The notes under the pieces are model-generated. The model worked only from the letters and a program-made list of their open reading frames with translations, was not told where the DNA came from and did not search any database. A program made the position numbers and the translations under genes. Shown here piece after piece: positions 22,721 through 34,217 of a stretch of DNA of 64,000 bases; the stretch's first letter is position 1, and every line of letters begins with the position of its first letter. The DNA lies in the NCBI GenBank assembly GCA_947579665.1, contig OX388350.1:43733433-43797432 (forward strand), written 5' to 3'. The stretch is from Sympetrum striolatum (taxonomy: Eukaryota > Arthropoda > Insecta > Odonata > Libellulidae).

Positions 22721-24250
22721 TCAAATTTCTTTTAACCCTTTTTGCGGAGGTTCGTGGGCAAAGGAAGATGATACGTGATAATGGGCCTACTCTGAATAAT
22801 GAAATATTCACTGAATACAAGTGCGGCTAATTGAGGTTTTAAAGAGCTTCATAAAGCACCTCTATTTACCTTCCTACGTACTACAATTGTAATTCATTAC
22901 TAATAAATGTAGTCTTTATCCTTCCAAAGGTCCTCGGAAGGTCAACTTCCAAGTATATTAAAACAGCACGCAGTTTTGTTTGAGTTTTGCCTATTATTTT
23001 ATGCATATGAAGCGATTAGGTATTCACGCAATGAGTATTTTTTTAAATACGTACTTCTACTGAGTTTTTTTTTAAGGTAGAATTGAATTTTATTCAGCAC
23101 ATTATTTTATATTATACTTGTTGTGATGATATAAAATTCTACGGATCGATTTGGATAATAAGATTCAAATTTGACCATTTTTTTCAATTGTAGTGACAGT
23201 TAATACCTGCTCGCTGCTGTATATTTTGTTTTATGCTCTCCTTATAATATGTTTTGGTATTTATTTTTTAATTTTTTTATCCGTTTACTTTTTAGTTACA
23301 ATATTTCTTTATTCAGTCTATCTTAAAGACTTCCATCTGTTAACATATTTTTATAAATAAAAAAATGAAAATTAAGTTTTGAAATTTTGGCTCAAAACTT
23401 CGATATTTACATCCCCTTATAACCCCTTGAGTAAGATAGGTCTCAAGGAGAGTCTAATAGTTATTCAGAACCTATAATTTGTTTTGCAATAAAATATTCT
23501 TGTGTAAGAAGATATTGAATTGTAGTAAATACTTTATGCTACTCAGAGTACTTACTTCAAGTAAATTGATTTTCCCGTTTATTTTTTGAGGCTTTGTTTG
23601 AAATGATTCTAAGTTTACATACAATCATTTTGTTAAAGAGTACGTAAATACTATGCATACGTACTTCAAATTCCGATATCTTCGTATATCCAATGAAATA
23701 AAAACTTGTTTGAGATACGTGAAAATAAGAAATATAACCCAAAGCTCAATATATTTTACAATCCCTTCTATGTAAAAATTTAAAAAAACCTCAAAGTTTA
23801 CATTCGCTAGCTAGCCAGACAGCTATAAGAATGGACAGCGTCTGATTGTTCGTAGAGGCTAGACTCGTAGAAGAGGAAAATAATCCAGGTTCGAGATCGT
23901 CTCTCTGAGCAAGGGGTCGGCACAGAGCGTGAATCCCACCGAGAGGCACTCTTACAGCAGGGGAATGAACGGTCAAGAACAGAAGCAGATGAGGGTGTTT
24001 TTTGACATACTTCAGAAGAAAGGAAGAGAGAAAGTACAATTACTCGAGCAAGAGAGAAGAAAGAGACTTTAGACTGGATTCGGAATGCCTTGCCAGATTC
24101 ATAACAAGACATACAATTACAAAATTATATACAATACAAAAAGCACAATGAAAAACTATCTTCGGTTTATATTTTTTCAATTTATTACTAACTTAGTATT
24201 GATATAATTACGATATTTCACACTCCCCTAACAATCAATATTAGACTATT
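22721..24250. other. AT-rich spacer with a GC-richer patch
   Basis: Strongly AT-rich to about 23800. A purine-rich, CpG-bearing patch at 23800-24110 has overlapping minus-strand frames (82 and 101 codons) without a recognised family. Confidence 0.35.
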
Positions 24251-24269
24251 CCAGGAAGAGAAGTCGAGA

Positions 24270-24715
24270 TAGGACGGACGAGAAAACTCATGCCCCAACA
24301 AGGAGAAAACCATGTATCCCGGGGTTCGAACCCGGCAACTTTGCGTGGTAAAACAAGCAAGAAAATAATATTTAAAAATGCATTATCGAGAAATTAGGAA
24401 TTTTTATCCATACTAACATTAAACCCTAAAAAATATTAATACCTTAAAATTCGATAAGGGGAATAGCAATGCACGAACAGGAAAACCCATGCCCTTACCA
24501 GGGAAAACCGTAAAACCCGGGACTCGAACCCGGCACTTAAGCGTTAGTATAAAAGCAAGATAGGGATCCTACAATCGGATTGGCAAACAATATTATTTAA
24601 TAGTCATTAATTAACTAGAAATTTAGGATTTTTCTAGGGATGTTAAACATTGCAAACATAGAAATATATACAAATATATTTTAATACTTTAAGATTCTTG
24701 AGGAATGCACCATCT
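24270..24715 (-). repeat. Two-unit tandem repeat with orphan tRNA T-arms (about 199-bp period)
   Basis: 24283-24478 and 24482-24715 are diverged direct copies (AAAACTCATGCC/AAAACCCATGCC, GAGAAATTAGGAATTTT/TAGAAATTTAGGATTTTT, GAATGCAC-type ends). Each carries a strong minus-strand T-arm: CCCGGGGTTCGAACCCGG at about 24318-24335 and CCCGGGACTCGAACCCGG at about 24516-24533. No full tRNA fold surrounds them. This is a small tandem array of tRNA-derived monomers, independent of the larger one at 30-38 kb. Confidence 0.7.
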
Positions 24716-25090
24716 CAAAGTAAATCGATATCACAGGGTACATTTGAAACATTAATTTCTTTAATAATTAAAGTGGAGCGAGAGTCACCTTACGTCTGCT
24801 TCACACAGCGCGAGAGGAAAAAAACAACTGGGGCTCTACAGTGGAAGGACTTCGGGGTTATGGGAACCTTGTTACCGTTCATCAAAGATTATACGAGAAA
24901 ATTAAAGTCTTTAATAAGATTCTTTATAATAAATTATCTTGAGAATTAACCTCAATAGCGGTTAAAATGATTATGAACGCAAATTTATGATGAAAGTTTA
25001 CAATTAATCCAAGACTTAAACGATAAGGAAAAATCTGATGTGGCAAACACATGAATTTCTCCATATTTATTGAATACAGAAGCCTATGCC
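24716..25090. other. AT-rich spacer
   Basis: AT-rich. An 83-codon + frame (24698-24949) is open without a recognised family. It may be part of the element that continues to the right. Confidence 0.3.
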
Positions 25091-25480
25091 GGTAATATAT
25101 AAATAACTCAAAAACAATGAATGTTACATAAAAATGTTTCAAGCAAAAGTTGTAGCAAAATACATTATCTATAACTTTTGTAAAAATTCTAAATAAATAC
25201 ATCACATTCTGTCAGAGATATGTATAAAAAACTTACATTTCTGGTTAGACATTAACTTCCGGTTAACCATTATTCAAGAATAACTCCTAAACAACCAGTG
25301 TTACGAAAAAATGTTTCAAGCAAAAGTTGTAGTAAAGTACATTATCTATAACTTTTGCACATAATTGTATATACCTAGATTGCATCCTGACAGAGATATT
25401 TAAGAAACAACCTTTTGTTCCGGATAAACCGCAACTTCCGGTTAAGCGGTATTCATCAAAAAGTAATCAACTCTTGGTAT
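25091..25480 (+). repeat. 177-bp tandem repeat
   Basis: AATAACTC at 25102 and 25279, and ATGTTTCAAGCAAAAGTTGT at 25134 and 25311, are offset by exactly 177 bp. Each unit also contains ACATTATCTATAACTTTTG, a GACAGAGATAT block and ACTTCCGGTTAA-type sequence. A partial third unit starts near 25445. It is probably the internal repeat part of the element ending near 25712. Confidence 0.8.
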
Positions 25481-25549
25481 TGTTAGGAAAATACTTAATA
25501 TGAATTTGGAAATGATCGGATAATTACTTTTTAAGATAGAGCGCCCACA

Positions 25550-25712
25550 ACATTTTTACCACAGACAGACACACACACAGACATGTTCGGGAAAATAGCG
25601 AAAACTAACTCTATGTTCCCCAAAAAACATCTATTTCCGTTGAAATCTGGAGGTCGAATTTTTTTGCGAATACAAGACTTTCTTTATACTACGTATAGGG
25701 AGAAAGTAAAAA
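25550..25712 (+). mobile_element. Repeat terminus with CAGACAGACACACA and a terminal hairpin
   Basis: A CA/GA-rich run (CAGACAGACACACACACAGA) is followed by AATTTTTTTGCGAATACAAG and a terminal hairpin in which ACTTTCTTTATA pairs with TATAGGGAGAAAGT around CTACG. This arrangement is common at one end of widespread insect repeats (general knowledge), and the hairpin near the end is reminiscent of Helitron-type 3' ends, although the expected CTRR terminus is not seen. With the 177-bp repeats upstream it may form one element. Confidence 0.5.
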
Positions 25713-27336
25713 TATTAACGTGATTGAGACCTGAAATCTAGTTTTCAAATTTCCGGGTATATATGCCGAGAAAAATCAATTTAGTAAAATATAATGCAGG
25801 TCTGACTTTAAGAGTATCAACAGAGATACCCAATAGATGTGTCGACAAATTTTCTTCGATTAAACGGCTATATCCTATACACTTTTTTACCCAGATGAAT
25901 TCGATGTTGGACAACAATTATATTAGAAGGAAGGTACTCACAAAGTTCAACATGCCAACAGCAAGGAAATCGAGATCAGCAAACTTACCTAGAAAGATAA
26001 AAAAATCAGATTAAGTAAACAAACATTATTATAGATTTTCCATATGATTATGCAATGAATAGTGAAATTAATACCATTAGCGCAAAGTGTTCTTTGAATT
26101 ATTTCAATTTATTCAATAATAAGCTTAATTAATTTCAGAGTTATATAGGGTCTGATATATTTTGGTTTAACTGAAAAAAAAACATATTCCGACTAAAAAT
26201 AAGCAGGATCTCTATTTATAGCAATACCTTTATCCCCCTATTTCCGCCGTTATGATAATTCATTTCCTTTTGATGTTCGATTAGACCCAGAACTATTCCG
26301 TGATTAACACAGACACGTATTCGTAAATTGTTTTCATTATTCGTAATTAATAGATTCCGTTTCCATCGAACTTTTAAATGAAATATTCTTTCCTGGAACG
26401 CAAAAGATAGCGAACAAAATTAAACAAGTAATGCCAAGAAAATACCTGTAAACATCATTGCTGCTCTGAGGTTTTGGTTATTTTACCGATTGATTACATA
26501 TAAATTAGAACTCCAAGATTTTCGTGGAAATCGACACAAATCAATAATGTCGTACGAGCGATTCACGGAGAAATGATTTGTTTTAACTGAATATTCGTGA
26601 ATTAGAGACGGGAAGAGCAGGTATTGAAAGCGTTTTTCAATCAACTGTGTAACGTATAAAATTGAAATGAATAAAACTGTTGGAAATCACCGATTCTCGT
26701 TTATGTGCAGGTGAAATAGTTTTTGGATGGGAAGAGAAAATTGCACATTTAAAGTTTCACAAAAATACACTCTAAATGCAGTTCCAAGGCCACTTTGGGG
26801 CATCGGAAAACTATTGAAGGACAGCAAAGAATTAATTGATACACTCTCAACGCTTTCGGGCATTCATTAAGTTAGTTTAATTTATTAATGCTGTGCTATA
26901 GAATTTATATCATTGATTCATTATAAAGTTTTAGGGTAGTGTTTCACGTTTATTTTGAATGTAGCTATGACGCTATAACTTGAAGTTAGTTAAAACAGTA
27001 GCGGTATAAAAAAAATTTCGATTTGAATTCAAGATAGATTCAATATATATATATTTTATTCGTAACTTTAAGAAACAAATTCATAAAAAGTTCCCGTCAA
27101 TATTTTAAATACAATTTTGGTTGCTATAACAATATATCCGACGTTTAAACCTTTGCAGTTTATTTCCATCGCTCCCTAAATCGACAAAAATGACTAAACA
27201 TTCTTGAGAATATGATATGAAATCAGAAATAAACGACAAATTTGCAAGAATGAAATATATAAGAATTTTTAGTCATCGAGTAAACCAAATTGTACGGAAA
27301 TCCGTACATACCAATTGAAGTATTTGAAAGATTAAA
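25713..27336. other. AT-rich spacer, nothing recognised
   Basis: AT-rich with an 83-codon + frame at 25763-26014 of no recognised family and a short TA run near 27046-27056. Confidence 0.35.
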
Positions 27337-27430
27337 CCTTACACCTAGGAAAATGGAAAATCGCGAGGAATCTCACGGAAATGTATCATTGACACCTGGA
27401 TTCGAACCCTTGTCTTCCTAAATATGCCTC
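27337..27430 (-). repeat. tRNA-derived SINE fragment (relative at 62.5 kb)
   Basis: On the minus strand GGAAGACAAGGGTTCGAATC followed by CAGGTGTCAATG is nearly repeated at 62.51-62.55 kb (GGAAGACTAAGGTTCGAGTC, TTGGTGTCGA). The GGTTCGAATCC B box is intact. Both copies probably come from one SINE family whose full extent is not visible. Confidence 0.5.
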
Positions 27431-27629
27431 AGTTTAGTGAAGATTTCAACAGAGTACAAATGTACGATAGCATTATTAAATGCAAACAAAATGTTGTAAA
27501 CTTTGACAGAACGGATATCTAAAACGCGTTACAGTTTTCTAGTCAGCACAGTAGGTTTAATTCATATTTGAAATATTGGACTGTAAAACATAAAACGTAA
27601 ATTTATTCCCATGATAGTGGTCAATATAA

Positions 27630-28135
27630 ATAGGCGACATGGCATGTAGGTATCTTCGTTGCACGGGGAAGAAAATATATGAGATTTAAATTTTCCTTTA
27701 GCTATAATTAGAGCTAGAAAAACTAATACGAATTACAGTAACATTAAAGACAGAAATAAACTTCTGATGACTTTCGAAACTTATTAAAGAAGTACAGAAA
27801 TGTTCAATCAGGTATCAGACATTACTTAATTGTAGAAGCCGTTACTTGTTTGTGAAACTTTTCCTTAGTTATTTCCACCATCAGACATTACATTACTCTA
27901 ACGGGAGAATTCCTAAAATATTCCCATAAAAGAACTTTAAACCATCTATAATTATATTACATTAGCTACAATTACAGTTAGGGTAACTAGAACGAGTAAC
28001 ATTAAAAACAGAAACAAACGTCTGATGACTTTCGCAACTTATAAAGGTAGCACAGAAACGTCCAATCTGGTAACAGACATTGCATTACGCTCCCAAGGGA
28101 ATTCTAAAGTATTCCGAGAAAGGAGCTTTACACCA
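27630..28135 (+). repeat. Interspersed repeat, copies 2 and 3 (relatives of 10.5-10.9 kb)
   Basis: 27636-27690 matches the module at 10473-10535 (GGCGACATGGCATG, GGGGAAGAAA, GAGATTTAAA). 27698-27825 and 27966-28090 match 10690-10856 (TTCTGATGAC, GGTATCAGACATT and others). ATTCCTAAAATATTCC near 27910 and ATTCTAAAGTATTCCGAGAA near 28100 show that the downstream part is also duplicated, so two repeat copies sit in tandem here. Confidence 0.65.
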
Positions 28136-28440
28136 TCTCAGACGAAAAGGAAGGAATCGACCGGAGCAAGAGAGCTCCGGCACGCTATCCCCGACTTTCA
28201 CACTGACCGGGATCGAACTGCTGTCCCCGAGGGACAGGTGATCTTCCTACGCGCGGCACATACGTAACTGGACTATTAATTCCGAGAAACAATGCAGGTC
28301 CGATCGGAAACTCTCTAAATCCAGACGGGGAAATCCTTTGCGAAGTAAAACGTGGAAAGACGCTAGCGGAATAGCCACAGGAGAGAGACGATGGGATCTG
28401 GGAGTTGTAGAGCACGGTGAAAGGGACACTGTTGGAAGAT
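28136..28440. other. CpG-rich island 7 with a T-arm-like core
   Basis: CpG-rich block containing GACCGGGATCGAAC near 28205 (minus-strand B-box-like) and short overlapping frames. It is possibly the GC-rich head of a tRNA-derived repeat rather than regulatory DNA. Confidence 0.3.
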
Positions 28441-29339
28441 TGCATTGGAGGAGAAAAAGGTGAGGAAAATGTTCTTTCTCGTACTATTAATTAAGAGAAA
28501 CAATATCTATTAATCGTGTTTCAAATAAATGTGTGGAAAGAAGTATTTGTAAAAATCTTTATTCTTAACATCCTCTGTTATGGATTTCCACCCAGTAAAG
28601 CCTGCCACAATCGATTTTTTTTATATGATAAGATATAATTGTAGAGTTTTATCTTAACTTTCACATTCCATGAGAGAAAGACTCGCATATGTTAAGCCAC
28701 TGAAAAATAACATCTTCCATACTTAACACTTATTTACCGAGCGGAAACTATTCTCAGCGTATCAATTACAGTATTAAATAATTAATGGCGAAAAAATATT
28801 CATATCTATTTCCTTGCACCCTCAGGAAAGGCTAATGATTAGCTATTTACATCCATGCATTTTATAGTATAATAAAGTTAGACTTTACAAAGAGGATAAT
28901 GTAATATTATCAGATTAAACAAATCAGTAGAGAATTCCTACATAAATTGAGGATAAGAAACTGCCTTCCATCTATAATCGATTTCTCTTAAAACGTTCCA
29001 TATCAAGCGCAATATACTTTTCTTGTAAATTTTTCATATATTAACAAACTTTAGGAACCACTAGGTTTGAATTGATAATTGAAGAATTGGAGAATTGTAT
29101 CAAATGTTTAAAATTTTATTTATATAACTATCCACGTGATCTTCCATCATTTTCAACATATTTAATCGTACCTAAAGAAAACAGGAATACAATCGAACCC
29201 TTAAGGGACTCCTCCATTTAAATCTCCACAAAATAAATCCAACACTAACTAACTCTCTCATCCATTTCGAAACGAAAGAACAATAATGAACTCCAGCACA
29301 CAACAAATCACAACAGTAATAAAATCGAGAGCGGAGACG
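28441..29339. other. AT-rich spacer, nothing recognised
   Basis: AT-rich sequence. A 64-codon minus-strand frame at 29172-29366 has no recognised family. Confidence 0.35.
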
Positions 29340-29960
29340 CTCTTTCTTTAGCGTACACCTGGGCACTCCATTTTAACATCCGCGGGAACCTCTTCCGGTT
29401 CACGGACCATAATTCGAGAAAGGCTGCCTTGAGAGTGTAGCAAACACTGGAGGAGAATAACAAAAATGGCGCCGGGGGCATGTGAGGTTTTAGCTCGCAG
29501 GAGTCCCGGAGGGCGGTCGGGGAGATGGCGAGATAGGGCAATGAAGGGAGCCGCCATAAGCCTGTCGGAGATAAGTACGGAAATAAAGGTGGCAGATAAA
29601 AAAAGAGAGCTGCCGCGGCGCGAAGATTCGAGGGGAAAACAAGTGAGCCGCGCGCCGCGTATTAATCGTCGATAAATCCGTCGAATTTTCGGCTGCGGAA
29701 GATATGAATGGAAAGGGCCGCTTAGAGAGGCAATTAACTAAGAGGTAGCAAAGAAGATAAGAAAATAACGAGGGGCCATTGTTTACACAACGAGCGAACG
29801 TGTTCTTACCGTAATACTTCATGTGAACACGTGATGATGATACAAGTATCGGACGAGCGTGTCAAATGCTCGCGCATGAATAAGTTTACGATAATCATGA
29901 CGAAACTAAATCGCTTTATGAAGACGCAGTTGTTTCCGTATTTCATCACTTCCTGGCACC
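29340..29960. promoter_or_regulatory. CpG-rich island 8, candidate promoter
   Basis: CpG-dense stretch with AAAAATGGCGCCGGGGGC at 29463-29480 (YY1-like, and also an ATG in good context), GAGCCGCCATAAGCC near 29548 (Caudal/Hox-like on the minus strand), GCGCGCCGCG near 29649 and homeodomain-type ATTA cores downstream. The frame from 29466 runs 69 codons, is Arg-rich and has no recognised domain. It could be an untranslated first exon, enhancer or promoter. Inference from composition and motifs only. Confidence 0.4.
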
Positions 29961-30231
29961 GTTTAAACCTGAATTATTTCGAATATTTACTGATGATGCG
30001 TTATAATAGATATAAATCAGATGGTTGGATATCTTTACTATCCTGCGATTCAGTAGAGAAATGTTATAAGTCTTATTCAAGATTATGATCTGAAAGATAC
30101 TCAAGAACAAACCGCTCTATCATGTATCGTCTACCTCTCATGAGTAGCAATTATCTTCTATCTGTTGATATACTTCGGCAAGTTCACCTTCTGTTGATAC
30201 TTCAATATTAATGATTAAGTTATTTATAATG

Positions 30232-30262
<31 letters not shown>

Positions 30263-30264
<2 letters not shown>

Positions 30265-31400
30265 AGTAAAATGTTGCTTGCATACTGCAAGCAGATCGGC
30301 AACACTATTTTCATGTCGGCATCATATCCGGACGGCCATCAAAAGAAAAAAAAAAAATTGAAATTTTTCTTAAAATTTGCCTAAATTCCATCGTCTGGCA
30401 TCGAACCCGGGTCTTTACTGTGAACTTACTATGCAGCACAATAGAACATCACCATCTCTAACGATGTGTGAAAATTCAAGCAGAAATATGGGCTACAACT
30501 GCCTCAAAAGACGTTCTAATTTTCATGAATTTAAATGGCTCTCTGGATTCGAACCAAGGACGATCTTGGAAATCTAAAAAATGTTTCTGAAAGTTATTTA
30601 TGATCTCTATCTATATGCCGAATTTCAAGTTTCTATATAATTGGGAAATGGTTCCAAAAAATTCTTAAAAATCGGATCATTTACTGATTGTAGAGACGCC
30701 TGGTGGTAAAAGCAGGAAACATTGGTAGCTGTGAATTCACAGTTTGATTAGTAATGACTTGATCTTATCTTATGCAAAGTTTCAAGTAGATATAATATCG
30801 GGAAGCACCTAAAATGCGTTTCCGTAATCTCCATAAGAAATGCATTGAGGAATGTAAATGGCCCTCTGGGATCGAACCAAGGACCATAAGGGAATATGTA
30901 AAATTTGATTATGAAATATGATTATGATATCTAACGCCATGCCGAATTTCAAGTTTCTATGCCATCGGAAAAGGGTTCAAAAAAAAACTTAAAAATCGCC
31001 GCAATGCATTTTAAACGGCCGACTTTTGCCCCGTCCTAGCATCGAACCTAGGATAATATTCGTGGATATCTTTATGGTTTTCTTTTGATATGGGGGGCAT
31101 CTAGCGATCCCTCGAGTTTCAACTCTCTCCTTTTCCGGGAAGTGCCTCAAATAAATTTTCGAAAATCCCCGCCATGTAATCTTATGGGGAAAATCGCGAC
31201 TTTGGGGCCTTCTGGAATCGAACCCATGATACCGAGGATCAAAGTCGCTTTTTTCCTGGGGGTTTCACGTTATGGCCAATACGTGGTAAAAATTTCGAGT
31301 CAATGACGCCAGTAGTTTAGCCTGTGAATTAGTATCCTATCTGGGTATCTGGGTATCTGGGTATATCATGAGTGAATCCGGAGAAGCATCTATATATAAT
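30263..31400 (-). repeat. HOR unit m1 (minus strand, F to A)
   Basis: T-arm cores at 30398-30408 (F), 30545-30555 (E), a lost D site near 30705, 30868-30878 (C), 31038-31048 (B) and 31213-31223 (A). The terminal hairpin is at 30276-30292. The D monomer has replaced its TCGAAC core by a diverged sequence, the only core completely lost in the array. The far end holds TATCTGGG repeated three times (about 31338-31363) and half of the palindrome sequence. Confidence 0.9.
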
Positions 31401-31420
31401 AGATATATATATATATATAC

Positions 31421-32417
31421 GAGTAAAATGTAGCTTGCATACTGCAAGCAGATGGACAACACTCATTTCATGTCGGCATCATATCGGGACGGCCCTCAAA
31501 AGAAAAAAAAGGGATTGAAAATATTCTTAAAATTTGCTGCAATTTAATCGTCTGGCATTGAACCCGGGTCTTACTGGTGAACTTACTAAGCAGCACATTA
31601 GAAAATCACCATCTCTATGTGTGAAAATTCAAGCAGAAATATAGGCTACAACTGCCTCAAAAGACGTTCTAATTTTCATGAATGTAAATGGCTCTCTGGT
31701 TTCGAACCAAGGACGATCTAGGAAATCTAAAACATGTTTTTAAAAGGTATTTATTTATGTTTTCTATCTATATGCCTAATTTCATGTTTTAATATTATTG
31801 GGAAGGGGTTTAAATTCATTCTTAAAAATCGGTTAAATTACTGATTGCAGAGACACCTGGTGTCGAACCCAGGAAATATTGGTAGCTGTGAATAGACAGT
31901 ATGACTTATTAGGACTTCATCTTATTTCATACAAAGTTTGAAGTCGATATCATACCGGGAAGTACCTAAAACGTTTTTCGTTTATCTCCATAAGAAATGT
32001 ATGGAGGAATGTAAATGGCTCTCTGGGATCGAACCAAGGACCATCAGCGAATGTGTAAAATTTGATTATTAAATATATTTATGATATCTAAACCCATGCC
32101 GAATTTTGAGTTTCCATGAATTCGGGAAAGGGTCCAAAAAAAATATTAAAAATCGCCACAATGCATTTTAAACGGCCGATTTTTGCACTGACCTAGCATC
32201 GAACCCAGGTTATTTTTCATAAAACTAATTTATGTTTTCGATAGATCATGACCATATATAAAGGCTCCTGGAGTTTTAAGTTCCTACCTATCCGGCAAGT
32301 ATTTTTTTTTAATTCCCGAAAATCAAAGTAATGCATTTAAACGGGAAAAATCGGGACTTTGGAGCCCCCTGGAATCGAACCCATGACACTGAGGATCGAA
32401 ATCGCAATTTTTCTGGA
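31421..32417 (-). repeat. HOR unit m2 (minus strand), truncated at inversion
   Basis: Hairpin at 31433-31449; cores at 31554-31564 (F, mutated to GGTTCAA), 31698-31708 (E), 31859-31869 (D), 32025-32035 (C), 32195-32205 (B) and 32371-32381 (A). The A monomer breaks off at about 32416-32420, where the sequence switches to the + orientation in the distal part of monomer C. Confidence 0.9.
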
Positions 32418-32920
32418 GAGATTAAGTGTATACAAATCAAACTGTGCATTCCCAGCTGTCAATGTGTCCTTGGTTCGACACCAGGCGTTTCTACAATCAG
32501 TAACTGATCCGATTTTCAATAATTATTTTGAACCCTTTCCCAGCAATATAGAAACTTGAAATTCGGCATGTAGATAGAGATTATAAATAACTTTCAGAAA
32601 CATATTTTAGGTTTCCATGATCGTCCTTGGTTCGAATCCAGAGAGCCATTTAAATTCGTGAAAATTAGAACGTCTTTTGAGGCAGTTGTAGCCCATATTT
32701 CTTCTTGAATTTTCACACATAGTTAGAGATGGCGATGTTCTATTGTGCTGCATAGTAAGTTCAACAGTAAAGACCCGGGTTCGTTGCCAGACGATGGAAT
32801 TTCAGCGAATTTTAAGAAAAATTTCAATCCATTTTTTCTTTTGATGGCCGTCCCGAAATGATGCCGACATGAAAATAGTGTTGTCGATCTGCTTGCAGTA
32901 TGCAAGCAACATTTTACTCG
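32418..32920 (+). repeat. HOR unit p1 (partial, C-tail to F)
   Basis: Starts inside monomer C at the inversion junction. Cores at 32472-32482 (D), 32629-32639 (E) and about 32778 (F, core changed to GGTTCGT). Terminal hairpin 32891-32907, followed by TATATTCATATATTCATA and a TA run. Confidence 0.9.
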
Positions 32921-32952
32921 TATATTCATATATTCATATATATATATATATA

Positions 32953-34031
32953 GAGAGGATACAAAGTCACAGGCTAAACCACTAGCGTCAATGGCTTGAA
33001 ATTTTTACGACATATTGGCCATAACGTATAACCTCCAGAAAAATTGCGATTTTGAACCTCAGTGTCATGGGTTCGATTCCAGAGGGCCCCAAAGTCCCGA
33101 TTTTTCCCGTTTAAATGCATTGCTTTGATTTTCGGGAATTTTAAAAAAATACTTTCCGGATAGGTAGAGAATCGAAACTCAAGGAGCCTATATATATGGT
33201 CATCATCTATCGAAAACATAAATGAGTTTTACGGAAAATATCCTGGGTTCGATGCTAGGTCGGGGCAAAAATCGGCCGTTTAAATTGCATTGTGGCGATT
33301 TTTAAGATTTTTTTTGGACCCCTTCCCGATGGCATGGAAACTTGAAATTTCGCATGGGGTTAGAAATCATAAATATATTTCATAATAAAATTTTTTGTAT
33401 TCGCTTATGGTCCTTGGTTCGATCCCAGAGGGCCATTTGCACTCCACAATGCATTTCTTATGGGTATAACGGAAACAAATTTTAGGTACTTCCCGGCGTG
33501 CTATCGACTTAAAACTTAGCATGATAGGAGAACCAGTCTTAACAAATCACAAAATGCATTCATAGCTATCAATGTTTCCTGGGTTCGACACCAGGTGTCT
33601 CTGCAATCAGAAGTTGATCCGATTTTTTGGAATTATTTTGAAACCTTTCCTAATAATATAGAAACTTGAAATTTGGCATATAGATTGAGATCAATAATAA
33701 CTTTCAGAAACATTTTTTAAATTTACAAAATCGTCCTTGGTTCGAGTCCCGAGAGCCATTTACATTCGTGAACATTAGAGCGTCTTTTGAGGCAGTTGTA
33801 GCCAATATTTCTGCTTGAATTTTCACACATAGTTAGAGATGGTGATCTTCTATTGTGTTTCATAGTAGGTTTTCCAGTAAGACCCGGGTTCGATTCCAGA
33901 CGATGAAATTTCAGCGAATTTTAAGAAAAAATTAAATCCATTTTTTTTCTTATGAGGACCGTCCCGATATGATGCCGATATGAAATTAGTATTGCCGATC
34001 TGCTTGCAGTATGCAAGCTACATTTTACTCG
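32953..34031 (+). repeat. HOR unit p2 (complete)
   Basis: Cores at 33070 (A), 33246 (B), 33416 (C), 33582 (D), 33739 (E) and 33887 (F), giving spacings 176, 170, 166, 157, 148. Hairpin 34002-34018. Confidence 0.95.
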
Positions 34032-34055
34032 TATATATATATATATATATGGATA

Positions 34056-34095
34056 CATGAATGAATCCGGAGAAGCATCTATATATAATAGATAC

Positions 34096-34183
<88 letters not shown>

Positions 34184-34217
34184 ATTATATATAGATGCTT
34201 CTCCGGATTCATTCATG
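34056..34217. repeat. 162-bp palindrome with TA core
   Basis: Perfect 39-bp inverted arms (34056-34094 and 34179-34217), each holding GAATCCGGAGAAGCATC in one orientation or the other, around an alternating TA tract of about 84 bp. It would extrude a cruciform or stall polymerases. Single half-palindromes occur at the ends of other units (31365-31405, 35323-35360, 36487-36546). Confidence 0.95.

Noticed and set aside
29466..29675. 69-codon frame with a good start context in a CpG island
   Set aside because: Arg-rich composition expected from GC-rich DNA, and no family resemblance; kept only as part of the island description.
34018..34212. Ile-Tyr repeat peptide frames
   Set aside because: Translation of the TA microsatellite only.
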